NCBI RefSeq assembly: GCF_943734655.1
Contig: NC_071354.1
Coordinates: 32,826,847 to 32,890,846, forward strand
Length of the DNA stretch: 64,000 nucleotides
Source of the DNA: Sabethes cyaneus
Taxonomy: Eukaryota > Arthropoda > Insecta > Diptera > Culicidae
Direction: 5' to 3'
Shown here: one piece after another, positions 1-9,544 of the stretch
How positions within the stretch are numbered: the first letter of the stretch is position 1
Layout of the letters: each line of letters opens with the position of its first letter
Notes under the pieces: model-generated
The model's input: only the letters and a program-made list of their open reading frames with translations
Databases searched by the model: none
Told to the model about the DNA's origin: nothing
Program-made: the position numbers and the translations under genes

Positions 1-439
1 GCCAAAGAAAATTCCGCTATATATTACTGTAGCATTGGTGATGGATAGATTTGTGTTGCTAAAGAAAACCGAGTGAAAAGCCCTAAGTTCCAAGTTTCCT
101 AGGTTTCATCAATTACCGAAAACCGTTCTGTTAAGAACGAACAAATTTGTTTTAATGAAGATGCAAGAGATGTTACTAAAACTATTTCATTTTATTAAAC
201 CCACGGTTTTATGCATTTTGACGCTTGACCGAACACATTTACTTGGAGCTGGTTTATTTGCTGGCTGCTTCGGTACCTTCCGAGACAGCCAACTCAACCA
301 GCAGCTACAAGCGAACAGAAGCGCGAGAGGTGATCGGCTAGAATTATTTGATAAGAAGCGAACAATTAGAATCAATCGAATTAAATAGAATTAAAATCTG
401 CAAGCGAAAATTCCCCAAATCTTCATGAACATTATGTTT
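1..439. other. non-coding, no recognised feature
   Basis: AT-rich sequence with only short shadow reading frames. I see no motif, repeat or splice structure here. It borders the histone H2A pseudogene. Confidence 0.4.
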
Positions 440-795
440 CGTCCTTAAAAGAACGGTTTTTCGACGTGATATCCCCGTCTTCTTGGGCAGCAACAAAACA
501 GCTTGGATGTTGGCAAAGACACTTTCCTGAGCAGTGGTGACACCGGACAGCAATTGGTTCAACTCTTCGTCGTTGCGGATGGCCAGCTGCAAACGACGAG
601 CATTCTGGTCGTTTTGTTGTCGCAAGCAGCATATTTCCTGCCAATTCCAGAACTTCATCAGCCAGATATTCCTTCACGGCAGCGAAAGGAGTGCTCCAGC
701 TTCAACACACGCTCAGCATATTTTCCTTTCCTCAGCAGCCGATAAATACGACCAACCGAGAACAGCAGACGTGCACGACTGCGGCTCCGCTCGTG
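440..795 (-). pseudogene. histone H2A pseudogene (frameshifted)
   Basis: The minus strand reads as a degenerate canonical histone H2A, the nucleosome core protein that pairs with H2B. Recognisable blocks in order are SVGRIYRLLRKGKYAERV (alpha-1 region, from about 788 downward), EYLADEVLELAGN (alpha-2), LQLAIRNDEELNQLLSGVT (alpha-3) and NIQAVLLPKKT-like residues near 480. The blocks lie in different frames, so at least two frameshifts separate them, and the acidic-patch region before EYL is scrambled. The block order and the RLLRKG...LLSGVT residues fit replication-type H2A better than H2A.Z, whose alpha-1 and C-terminal regions differ. No ATG start or N-terminal tail is recognisable. It is alone, with no neighbouring histone genes, which fits a relic or a retrocopy. 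No poly(A) tract that would settle this was identified. Confidence 0.85.
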
Positions 796-840
796 TTACC
801 GTTGGTGGTACATCACAATAAGGAATTTTCAAGCCAATTA

Positions 841-935
841 GCAATCAACGAGAAAGGGTAGGATTCCATTTAATTCTCTTGTAATTTTGTTATAGTAGAA
901 TTAAATGGAATTTTCCATCAACTTTCTCGTTGGTT
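841..935. repeat. short imperfect palindrome (hairpin)
   Basis: The arms 845-877 and 896-933 are near-complementary: TCAACGAGAAAG...TTCCATTTAATTCT on the left is mirrored by AGAATTAAATGGAA...CTTTCTCGTTG on the right, around a loop of about 18 nt. It looks like a small MITE-type or foldback remnant. Confidence 0.7.
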
Positions 936-964
936 CTAGAATTGTATCAAAACTTATTCGAAAA

Positions 965-1500
965 TAATTGGAAATTATTCCAACCAACCACGAAGCGAGA
1001 ATTTATACCTCGACGAAGAGATGAACAAACTACTGTCTAACTACCGAGTAAGAGTTATTTTCAATTTTTCGATGGCGCGCATTAAAAATCAATAGTTTTC
1101 TATATTTTCCAATTCGATTTTCCGATCTATTGGTGTAAATAGCCTAGAAATCTATTAGGAATTGACTGAATTAAAAGCCGAAGCGTGAAAATCACTTTGA
1201 TGACGTCTTTTCCAACAACTAATCACGGAGCTAGGATTTCTAGATAGATAAGGCTTCATTATTTCCAATTTTTCAATAGTTCACACTTAAAAATCAATAG
1301 TTTTCTTTATTCGTGTAGATGCGTAGCAGATTTTCCGATGGATTGGTGCAAAAATATTTAAAATCGATCGGGAAACCACTAAGCTATTAACGCTCAAAAT
1401 CTTTCATTTATCGTGACGCTCGCATTTTTCGATTTTTTGGAATGACCTCCTATACCAGCTACCTTCCTGAAAAACGTAGTCCTACGACAAAAAGTTTTCC
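965..1500. repeat. dispersed repeat family A, two degenerate units
   Basis: The part 1215-1495 matches 39530-39810 in the same orientation, sharing among others TTTCAATTTTTCAATAGTTC, GGGAAACCACTAAGCTATTA and CCAGCTACCTTCCTGAAA. A more diverged unit with CCAACCACGAAGCGAGA lies at 975-1200, so the family tends to occur in tandem with a period of roughly 240 bp. No coding capacity is seen. Confidence 0.7.
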
Positions 1501-2394
1501 AGACGCGGTAAATTTTTTTCTAAAAATAATTCATAAAAAGCAATTATCCAGAAAAATATTGAAAATGTATTCAGTGTATTGTGCTTCATTCAAAGTTCAG
1601 TTTTTCACGGAATTCATTCTTATCGTGTCTCTATATAAAATTTCAATGCAAATTTCTTCGATTATCAGCGGTGGCCCAACATATTCAATATGACCTAACG
1701 TTGTCAACATTTTTTTAATTTACATAAATGTTTATAACTTCATTATTCTTCAAGCATTAGTTCGAGATTTTCCAGAAATGTACCTTATTTTTAGACCTTT
1801 GCCACAATGTCTAAGTCTAGCTTCCAGACTTCCTTTTGAAACTTAATTTACGGGTGAATGCCAAAAGGTGGTCCAACCAACGACATTTTCCTATAGGTTA
1901 TCACTTTGAAATTTTTCAATTCTTTTCATTTCATTCTTTCTAATTGGTCGGATTGTTTATTTGTCGGATACCATTATAACAATGATTGACGTGGTTCACT
2001 AATAAACGTTTGTTGCCGTGTAGTAAGTAACTCTGACCATCCTGTCAAAAGTTATTTCTGAGTCTAAAATAGCTACTAAATCACGTTCACCATTATCTAC
2101 ATAAATATAATTTCTACTATCGACATGTGCATCTTTTTCAAAATGCTGAAAATGCCGGTGAATAATGAATAAAACAAACTATAGCGACCCTAAATGGGAG
2201 CCTTGAGGAACTTCAAAGGTGACTTGAAGGAGGTTTAATGTCCATCCTTTGAATTTGACTGTTTTAGCGATTTGTTAGTCGACGAAATAAACACACGGAA
2301 TGGATGCTTGCTACCTGAAACTGCAAATCGCAGAATTTCGTGGGTGGTAGCAAAGTGCTGCTCGAACGACTAGAACCGTGAAAGTTTGGCAACA
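1501..2394. other. non-coding, no recognised feature
   Basis: AT-rich sequence without a convincing reading frame. The edge near 2230-2390 may contain unrecognisable 5' sequence of the RTE relic that follows. Confidence 0.35.
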
Positions 2395-3480
2395 TACGTT
2401 GTCATACGTTGTTGTTCGCCACGGGACATCAAGATCGTCACCAGAGACTGCAGCGCCCAGGTCAGTAGGGAAACGATGTAAAGACCAGTGGCCGGGCTTC
2501 ATAGCCTAGAAGCACTGTCTTTTTCCGACCAACGAATATTACACCAAATAGACCATCATATTAACATCGATAGTCGGTTTTCCTCGAACACCACCAACAT
2601 ACTGTCTCCACGGGGTGCGAATATCAACTCGGATCATTGCCTAGTAGCAAAACATGTGGGCTCCGAACTATCGGCGCTATACACCTCGCAATAAAGCTCC
2701 GTAGTTAAACATTCGGCAATTAGACAATCCATAAGTTGCTGAAAATTACGCGCGCCTACTGGATTAAGCTCTACCTTCCTCTGTGGAGCGTTACGGGACA
2801 CAATTAGCACCCATTCCTACTGTGTGAATTGCTTCCTGTTTTATCAATTTTTTGGCAAGGAACTGATTCGCATAGTAGGGATAATGTTAATGGATAATGT
2901 AACGCTAGAATGTGTCAGAAGTGAATGGAAGATGGCCATCTATGAAAAAGCGACGCAACGCTACGTACAATGGACTCTCCAGATCTTGTTTTGTCGTCTA
3001 TCCCCAACAGCAATACCAGGTGGACCCGTGCTACTAAGGATCAAATTTTCACACTCCGACAAATCTTCCAAAAATGTCGGAAGGACAATGTGCTCAGACA
3101 TCTATTTTGCGGATTTCAGGGCAGCATACGATGCAGTCGAGCGCGAACAGATAATGCACGAGAACGGTTTTTATGGACAAACTGATGTGACAGATCAAAT
3201 CTACTCTGGAGCGACACACAGCTGACGAAGTATCGCTAATCAGATCGGCAGTTCTGTACGTACTTGAGACTAGAACTTTGCTTACGAAAGTTATACGGGC
3301 ACTTGCCCTATTTGAACGGGATGTGTTGTGGACTTTTTTAGGGCGGAGTTCAAACAGAAAGCGAAGAGTGTACTGGCGTATGAACCATAAGCTGTAAGCC
3401 CTACTTGGAGATAACGATACCCTAATATCGTTTATCCCAGCATCAGAACATGTCTCACGCAATACACCATCTAAGGGGTG
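2395..3480 (+). pseudogene. decayed RTE-type (JAM1-like) non-LTR retrotransposon fragment
   Basis: Pieces of one RTE-clade ORF2 occur in order on the plus strand but in different frames. At about 2420-2500 is a degenerate endonuclease block (IKIVTRDCSAQV in place of the usual IVIGDFNAQVG, so the catalytic D/N context is lost). QIDH...DSRFSSN...NSDHCLV, the endonuclease C-terminus, is at 2535-2655. DQIFTLRQIFQKCR is at about 3035-3080, and DFRAAYDAVEREQIM, reverse transcriptase motif A, is at about 3110-3160. A C-terminal RVYWRMNHKL block is near 3365-3395, comparable to RRRMNHELAQLY in the better copy at 52705-55615. Stops and frameshifts are numerous, and the central RT with YADD is not recognised. 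It is dead. Confidence 0.75.
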
Positions 3481-4194
3481 TGACGCTGAGCTATCGCCGC
3501 CAAAAACGGGTAGAACAGTTCGCTATAATCGGTATCGTCTAGATTCCGATCGCGTTGAACGACTAGCCTGCTGATCACAGTCAGTCGGCTGCAGTTGGTT
3601 ACCAACCAACGGACAAGCAAAGTATACGAGCTAACGAGCACAAATGATCAATTTATTTTATCTAAGAAAAAAATTACACATTGCTTTACAAACATAGCGA
3701 GATAATACTTTTGTTTGCTTTATAACAAATCCGTCTTTACCGTTCATGCCAGTAATGTGGAAGAAATATAGCTCTACTAGTGGAATGAAACTAAATAAAT
3801 CACCTTCATCGAAGGTTACCTTCCAGCCGGAAAAAGGCAATTTACTTTGTAGGGGTCAGGGCTCTATTTTGTATGGTCATCTTGAGCTGCGCGTATGCAT
3901 AATATTGTCATCTACAATCCGTACATTTTATCAACAAAATTAGTCGCATATAGAATAAAATATTATTACTTGTTTCGAAGGGTTAATGTACCAGAGAACA
4001 TTACAGAAAAATTGTGTTATACATGCTTTATTATCACAGTATGGGAACTTTAATAACTAAACTTATAGAGTATCTGTTTTATAATGCTTGTTTATTACCT
4101 TGTTTTCTTTAATTTTTTCGACCCTTCTGATGAAAAGCTTGGTCCACAGCGCCAACATAATTGATAAACGGGAACTCAGATGCACTGAACTAAG
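3481..4194. other. non-coding, no recognised feature
   Basis: Mostly AT-rich sequence. The short reading frames at 3658-3943 overlap each other on opposite strands and show no domain. Confidence 0.35.
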
Positions 4195-4570
4195 AATATA
4201 AATGGAACGGTCCGATACAACCAAAGCTAAATTTAAATAAATGATTCCGTACGACTTGTTGGGGTGGGTATGGTTACCAAAATATTTCTGTATCGTCGTA
4301 AACTGAAATTATTCAGTATAATCATTGTTCGTGAAGTATATGGTTCGGTACGACCATAGATGGACAAAATGGTTTGGTACCGCCATTGGTGAATAATATG
4401 TTTCTGTACGGCATTTAATTAAAATGGTTCGATTCGAGCATTGGTAAATAACATGATTCTGAATGGTGTAGAATTCAATGGTCTGGACAAATCAATGGAC
4501 TTAAATGGACAAATGAAATGTTTCGGTACGTTTATTGTTGAATAAAGTAAACACCTAATGATGGCGAAAT
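4195..4570. repeat. degenerate tandem repeat, TTCGGTACGACCAT-type units
   Basis: Repeated short units of about 30-40 bp carry variants of ATGGTTCGGTACGACCAT followed by an AT-rich spacer such as TGAATAAATA, with at least eight recognisable copies (GGTCCGATACAACCA, ATTCCGTACGACT, TTTCTGTATCGTCGT and so on). The same unit occurs at 5745-5800 and 24040-24210. It has no coding capacity. Confidence 0.7.
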
Positions 4571-4594
4571 AAAACGCAAACAGTAAGCCGAAAC

Positions 4595-5640
4595 TCTTAT
4601 TCAGCAACTCCTATCTGTACCTCCTCGTGGTACCATCCGGGATACGTTCTTTAGTGGAAATCGGACAACCGGTCGAAACTAGGGTCGTATGCGGACAGAG
4701 AAGGGGGCACTCATGCGAAGGCTGAGTGTTAACTCTCCGCCTGCAGGACGGTTCTGGTAGAAGGTATAACTACTAGGAACCAAAGCAGAGAGTCCAAAGC
4801 CCCTAAAGAATATGGCTTTTAATAGCTGTTATCCATGGCTATTATGTAAAAACTTGAAAGGATGAACCCCTAATCCAAGGTGTGACGCGACCCGTGCCGA
4901 GGGAGGGTGTAGGGGGTTCTATAAATTCTCTCGCCGCAACGGAGCCTGTGGAGTACCAGGGCGCCCTTCACAGCAATCTGCCCTTGCTGCATCAAGCCGG
5001 TCACTGATGCAGTGGACGATTTCTTACCATGCATGCTCCGTCTGCCGAAAAAACAAAGACCCGAAAGAGGTGGAGGGGAGAATAGGAGCATAGGGAAGGA
5101 ACATCTAGTCCTGTTCCTTGTCTATCCTCAATACGCCGACTCGTAGTGAGTCGAAAGACGAGGCTCCAACTCTTAAGGGTGAGCTGAAACTATGGGAGAG
5201 CCGAACAGTCATTGGATGGCCGTAGAATCGCTCAAACATTCTAACCATCTATAACGTCGAGTATTAAGGTACTCAAAAGTTGCTGAGTCTCAATAAGAGA
5301 GATATCAGCACCCCTACCAGTTTTTAGACAGGACATTGTCCGGGTAAATATTATGTTCGGAACCTTGGTTTCGTACAAGAATATTAAACCACGGAACACT
5401 TACTCTGCAATTGCGGAGCACAAACAGCACGCAGACTGCAATATCTCAAAAAGGGGAGATATGGTCTGCGTCGCCGATCAGGGTAACAAGGTTCAAACCA
5501 AGTCACCTCTGATTGGCACCTGCCTCGCTTCAGCTACCAGCCAATTACTTCCTTAATAAGTAATAGGTCAGCTTGAAGCGTACAGAAAAAGCAATAAACG
5601 GGGCATGCCACAATAGTTCAAAATTATGGACGCAGTGGTG
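4595..5640 (+). mobile_element. RTE-type element 5' leader fragment plus GC-richer flank
   Basis: Bases 4595-4725 closely match 52708-52840, the leader of the RTE element further right: both contain CTTATTCAGCAACTCCTAT, CTACCTCCTCGTGGTACCA, CCGGGATACG and AGGTCGTATGC-like blocks. After about 4760 the two copies diverge. The remainder, with GTGACGCGACCCGTGCCGAG at 4881, is more GC-rich than its surroundings, is not recognised and carries no convincing ORF. The fragment lies between two blocks of the TTCGGTACGACC repeat (4195-4570 and 5745-5800), so it probably inserted into that array. Confidence 0.6.
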
Positions 5641-5744
5641 AGGGTACCCAACAGAAGAAAACAAAGCCGAAACTTAACCAACAAAGTTTAATATTTCACC
5701 TATCGAAATCAATTTAAATACACGGACGTAAAAGTGCGGTGACT

Positions 5745-5800
5745 AAAACCAAATCATTGTTGAATAAAGTATATGGTTCGGTACGACCATAGATGGAGCG
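5745..5800. repeat. TTCGGTACGACCAT repeat, second block
   Basis: The segment ATTGTTGAATAAAGTATATG followed by GTTCGGTACGACCATAGATGG matches units in 4195-4570 (for example 4335-4370) and 24035-24075. It is probably the continuation of the left array after an insertion. Confidence 0.65.
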
Positions 5801-6164
5801 AGCCATCACTGATTGTCAACGGGGACTGTGATATTGAAAAGAGAGACACAGAAGAAGAGTAATATGTTAAGTGGAAATGAACAATAATTAGACGCACCTA
5901 GGCAAAATCCCCAGGCAGAGACGTGAAGCCAGAGTTCCTCTTAGGTTTACCTTACCAGTCGAATCAACTTGTAAAATTGCAGCACACAAAATTAATTCAC
6001 AAAATTCGAGTTTTTATCCGATTGCCACCAAACTTTCAGGCCATCAAATGAAACATTTAAACTTAGTTTTAACATCTTTATTTCATTAAATTTTGCCTCC
6101 ATATTCGAATGCCCGTACTGGCTTTAGCAACCGCACCCAGGAGATTTTGGACAACCTGAAAATC
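5801..6164. other. non-coding, no recognised feature
   Basis: No ORF, repeat or motif was recognised in this stretch. Confidence 0.3.
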
Positions 6165-6720
6165 GACGTGTTTTGGCATATTTACCCATGTTTTTTCATT
6201 TATTCAACTATTTGGACTACTTAAGGATGTTCCAGAAGATTCTGCTTTATAATAGCCTAGTATTACTCGATTGGTCACAGCACCGATGTATTTGAGGGGT
6301 TATGATCTTTCGGCACGAAATCGACACTATTTGCCTTATACCGCTCCAGCACGGCCTTTGCACAATGGAAAATCCTACCAGAAGATCGTAGGACAGTTGT
6401 GAGACTTCAGAAGAGGAAGCAATCGCTTTTGGAGACACTCTTTCAATTACACCAGTCTATGTTCATCTTCTCTGGGGTCGCGAAAGGTGTTCTCTGCTTT
6501 CCACATAAACAAATTGCTTGCCAAATCAAGAATTTCTTGACAAAGTTCGACATTTTCTGTTTTCGGAGGTTCTCTGGAACATCAAACTTATCCTTTGCAG
6601 CAGGTAGAATTTGGGATTCCCAACTTTTTACCGATGGCACGATGTGACAGATTCTTATTTTCGATGTACTTGTGCAGAGCTTTTTCGCAAACCAAAGCAG
6701 CTGTTCTTTCGACGGCAATT
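6165..6720 (-). pseudogene. decayed Tc1/mariner-superfamily transposase (ITm type)
   Basis: Read on the minus strand, 6718-6443 is open and gives SVKSWESQILPAAKDK, then ENLRKQKMSNFVKKFLIWQA and GKQRTPFATPEKMN. Further 3', in broken frames, come FHCAKAVLERYKANSVDFVP, KDHNPSNTSV, a stop, PIE and AIIKQNLLEHP. This is the layout of an IS630/Tc1/mariner (ITm) DDE transposase: a linker, the start of the catalytic domain, the second aspartate region (a WPDxASxHYAK-like block, here degraded) and the region of the final acidic residue (RPIExFW-like). Two or more stops and the loss of the catalytic blocks make it non-functional. No terminal inverted repeats were identified. Confidence 0.6.
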
Positions 6721-6859
6721 TTCATTTTCCCGAGTTGGATTATTGAGTGGCTGGAATGATACTTCACTGGACGAAAAGCAAAGTCGCTTCAGGAGTTCCA
6801 CAAGGGAGCATACTGGGCTCGCAGCCAAAATAATATTGAATTTCCGTACAGGATTGGCT

Positions 6860-6990
6860 CAACAGTCTAGTCCGCTGTGGTTCAGAGGTTCATCACTACC
6901 GGTGATCCACAGGGCTTGGACGGGACCAAGGGTTCGAATCCGAATATGATCGGCTCCAATTATAGCATGGTTCGATCCGGGAATTTTAGA
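6860..6990 (+). mobile_element. tRNA-derived SINE copy 1
   Basis: A split RNA polymerase III promoter is visible. TGTGGTTCAGAGGTTCATC resembles the box A region, and GGGTTCGAATCC at about 6929 is a near-consensus box B. The following AATTATAGCATGGTTCGATC also occurs in the related copy at 36376-36515. It does not fold as an intact tRNA, and it carries extra non-tRNA sequence, so it is a SINE rather than a tRNA gene. Confidence 0.6.
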
Positions 6991-7310
6991 GCAGTTTTAG
7001 AAACTTTTTCACGACTTTTGTAACATGAGACGGAGCACTGTCATGCAGCAGAATAATTTTATCATCTCTTTGCGCGTATTCTAGAATCTAGGCTTTTCTC
7101 TAGTAATTCAATGCACAAACGAATCAATTGTAGACCGTACAGACGCCCGAAATGGAATTACCAGATTTTAACAGCTCATAATATACTGAACCACCTCGGT
7201 CCCACCTTGGACTCATGAATATTCGGCTTTAGAGCTGATGTGGAGTTTGATGCGTTCGATGTCAATGTTTGGCCGGACACAGCGAACTAGTTATTGCTAT
7301 TATTATGGAT
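6991..7310 (-). pseudogene. decayed mariner (DD34D-type) transposase fragment
   Basis: The minus strand at about 7080-7000 gives RDDKIILLHDSAPSHVTKVV followed by KKFLK, which corresponds to the second catalytic Asp block of mariner transposases (usually HDxARPHxA; here HDSAPSHVT). Upstream, near 7235-7190, ALKPNIHESKV matches the KPNIHGxKV block that precedes it, with GLQLIRLCIELLEK between them. Stops and a frameshift separate the blocks. The first Asp region and the third (DxxPSDYHLF-like) block are not recognised. It is probably a separate insertion from the ITm relic at 6165-6720. Confidence 0.6.
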
Positions 7311-9540
7311 TAAGACATACGTCCCATGCAGAGAAAGTTGGCAAACTGACGTAGGAAGTTTTCTGCCAACTAACCGCAAGCTTCCGCTGTGTTCTGGCTT
7401 AGGCAGCAGCAATCCGGAGAACGTAGAACCGTGAAGCCGCACAGTTACCCATCAATCAGTCGAATTTTCTTTCCACCTTCAGCTAGCGTTCATTGTTAGA
7501 TCGCGCCACGAAGGACAAAGTTTCCAACAAAGGAAGAAAACTTTGTAACCGTTTTAGAACTTTCTTACACATAGGTTCTGTTAGTTCCCTTGCCAGCAGT
7601 TCTAGCAGAACTTCTCCATCATAATGGCATTATGGCATGCGTTAGCATTCGACGAAATTAAATGAAACAATGGCTGATGAAAGTTCACATATTCCGAGTT
7701 GTACACAGGAGAAACCATAGAGACACTTACGTCAACGAGTTCGAAAATTGAAACCTAATCGAAGGCACTATTATGATAATCGATTCGACTGCCTAATCGA
7801 TGGAAATCATCAGCCAACTTGTTCTGTAACTATGCTTTTTATACAACTTTAATGATGTTCCAGTACTAAAAAAGTCGCCAGGCAACGCCTTCGGAATCAA
7901 TTATTCCACAATCGCTGACACTCTATCGCCAAATTGGTTGTAATAAAATGTATTAACCCTTCCACATTCGGCAATAATTTTCTTTCAGAGTGATTCGATT
8001 AAATGAATCCGAATCAACCCCCAAAAGAAATGTATTTTATTACGATTACGTTTTAACAAAAAAAAAACGCGCACACACAGCCCGATTAATTATCACCAGT
8101 CAGTCGTTTTACCGTTTTCACCTCATCCATTATTCAGGTGATTGCAATATCAATGATGGATCAATTGCCGGAAATTCATCCTTTACCGGTTCTCCGGTGG
8201 ACCGAAACGAAACGGCCCGCCGAACCGGGCTCGCGTTTGTCGGAATTTTTCCCGAGCCCATCCATCTTTTCGCCGGAAGTGGCCATTACTGCACGCTGTC
8301 ACACCCTCCGCTGCTAGCTTTTCCCGGCGGCCGGAGGCCGGAAAAAGTTCCGTTCGCATTTTTTAAAAATTATCCTCACATTATATTAGCCATTAGTTTC
8401 AATTATTTTCAATTTTCTATGCCGCATAATATCCGGTTACAAATGTTCCCGAACCAGCGCTGTGGACCGAGCTCAGGGCGCCGGGTTTGACCGGAAATTG
8501 GTAACGATCGTACGTACGTTTGCGAAGCGCCCACCCCCGTAGGCGTGGGGAAAACGTGCGTGGAATGGGGACACTATAATGGTCACCGTCGAACGTACGA
8601 CCGGAACGGGTGCGTCCGGGCGGGGACCGTTCGATGCTTCAATGCCAACCACATCCAATAAAACAAGAGCTGGCAGTTCTCTGCTGTAGAGAGACCAACT
8701 TCATCTCCCCTATTTCCGCCGGTACTGTGTATTTATTGGTCGGCAGTCGGTGGTGGTGCGTGTGTGTGTGTCTGTGTCTGTGTATGTGCGTGCACAAAAG
8801 GAAGTAGGATTTTACCAGAGCCATTGTAGTCGGTGAGAATATTCTGCACTTGAATACGGTTTGTCAATAGAAAAAAAAAGAACTGTCAGGGTGTCGCATT
8901 AGTTTTATCAGACGATTTCATCAAATGGGAAAAGTTTTGGTAAAATGTGGTGAAACCGACTGTCAAGTGGGGTTTAAATTATTCTGAAGTGTGGTAGATT
9001 AAGAGCCACACCATTTGCACCATTAATTCAAAACTAAAACAAATGGGAGAATTCATTTAGAAAGAATATGATTATTCACATCTAACACTATATAGTTTAA
9101 CATCGACCCAGACATTTTTTCTAAAGCCTACCAAAGGATGGTGTTGGGGATTAGAGAGTTAACCATGTTGTTTTAGATCCCAAAATAAAACCAATGCTCT
9201 CTAAGCAAAATGTCCTGTTCAAATTCAATTCTAATTTCATTCATTCATTCATTTGCATTTATTGTCCGATAGCGTAAGGCAAGCCTTTTTTATCCACTGT
9301 CTCCGCTCTACTATTCTGATTTCATGCCCAATATCAACACTGATCTCAAGTTCAGTTTCAAGTCCAATTCTAAATACAATTTCAAGTGCATTTTAAATCC
9401 TATTTATACCCAATTTCAATTCCTACTTTAACCCACTGAGGCCTATTTCATTTTTGTATGTTACTGTTCTCTTATACCTTCTCATTATAGTCTAATCTGA
9501 CCATTATATTTAAATGTATTTAACATATATTGATTTAACT
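7311..9540. other. mostly unique non-coding DNA
   Basis: This includes a GC-rich stretch at 8150-8640 with a 166-codon frame (7990-8490, plus) that shows no domain, signal peptide or homology I recognise. A short GT/CA microsatellite lies at about 8754-8790. The rest is AT-rich. The low-complexity start of the purine satellite begins near 9545. Confidence 0.4.
8754..8790. repeat. short GT microsatellite
   Basis: An imperfect GT run (GTGTGTGTGTCTGTGTCTGT and following). Confidence 0.8.
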
Positions 9541-9544
9541 CGTT

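Noticed and set aside
6925..6945. tRNA gene from GGTTCGAATCC box B (also 36448, 38778 and 61877)
   Set aside because: No complete cloverleaf or plausible anticodon arm, and SINE-type tails follow. These are annotated as SINE copies.
7990..8490. 166-codon plus frame in GC-rich DNA
   Set aside because: No domain, signal peptide, splice structure or homology is recognised, and the frame is overlapped by opposite-strand frames.
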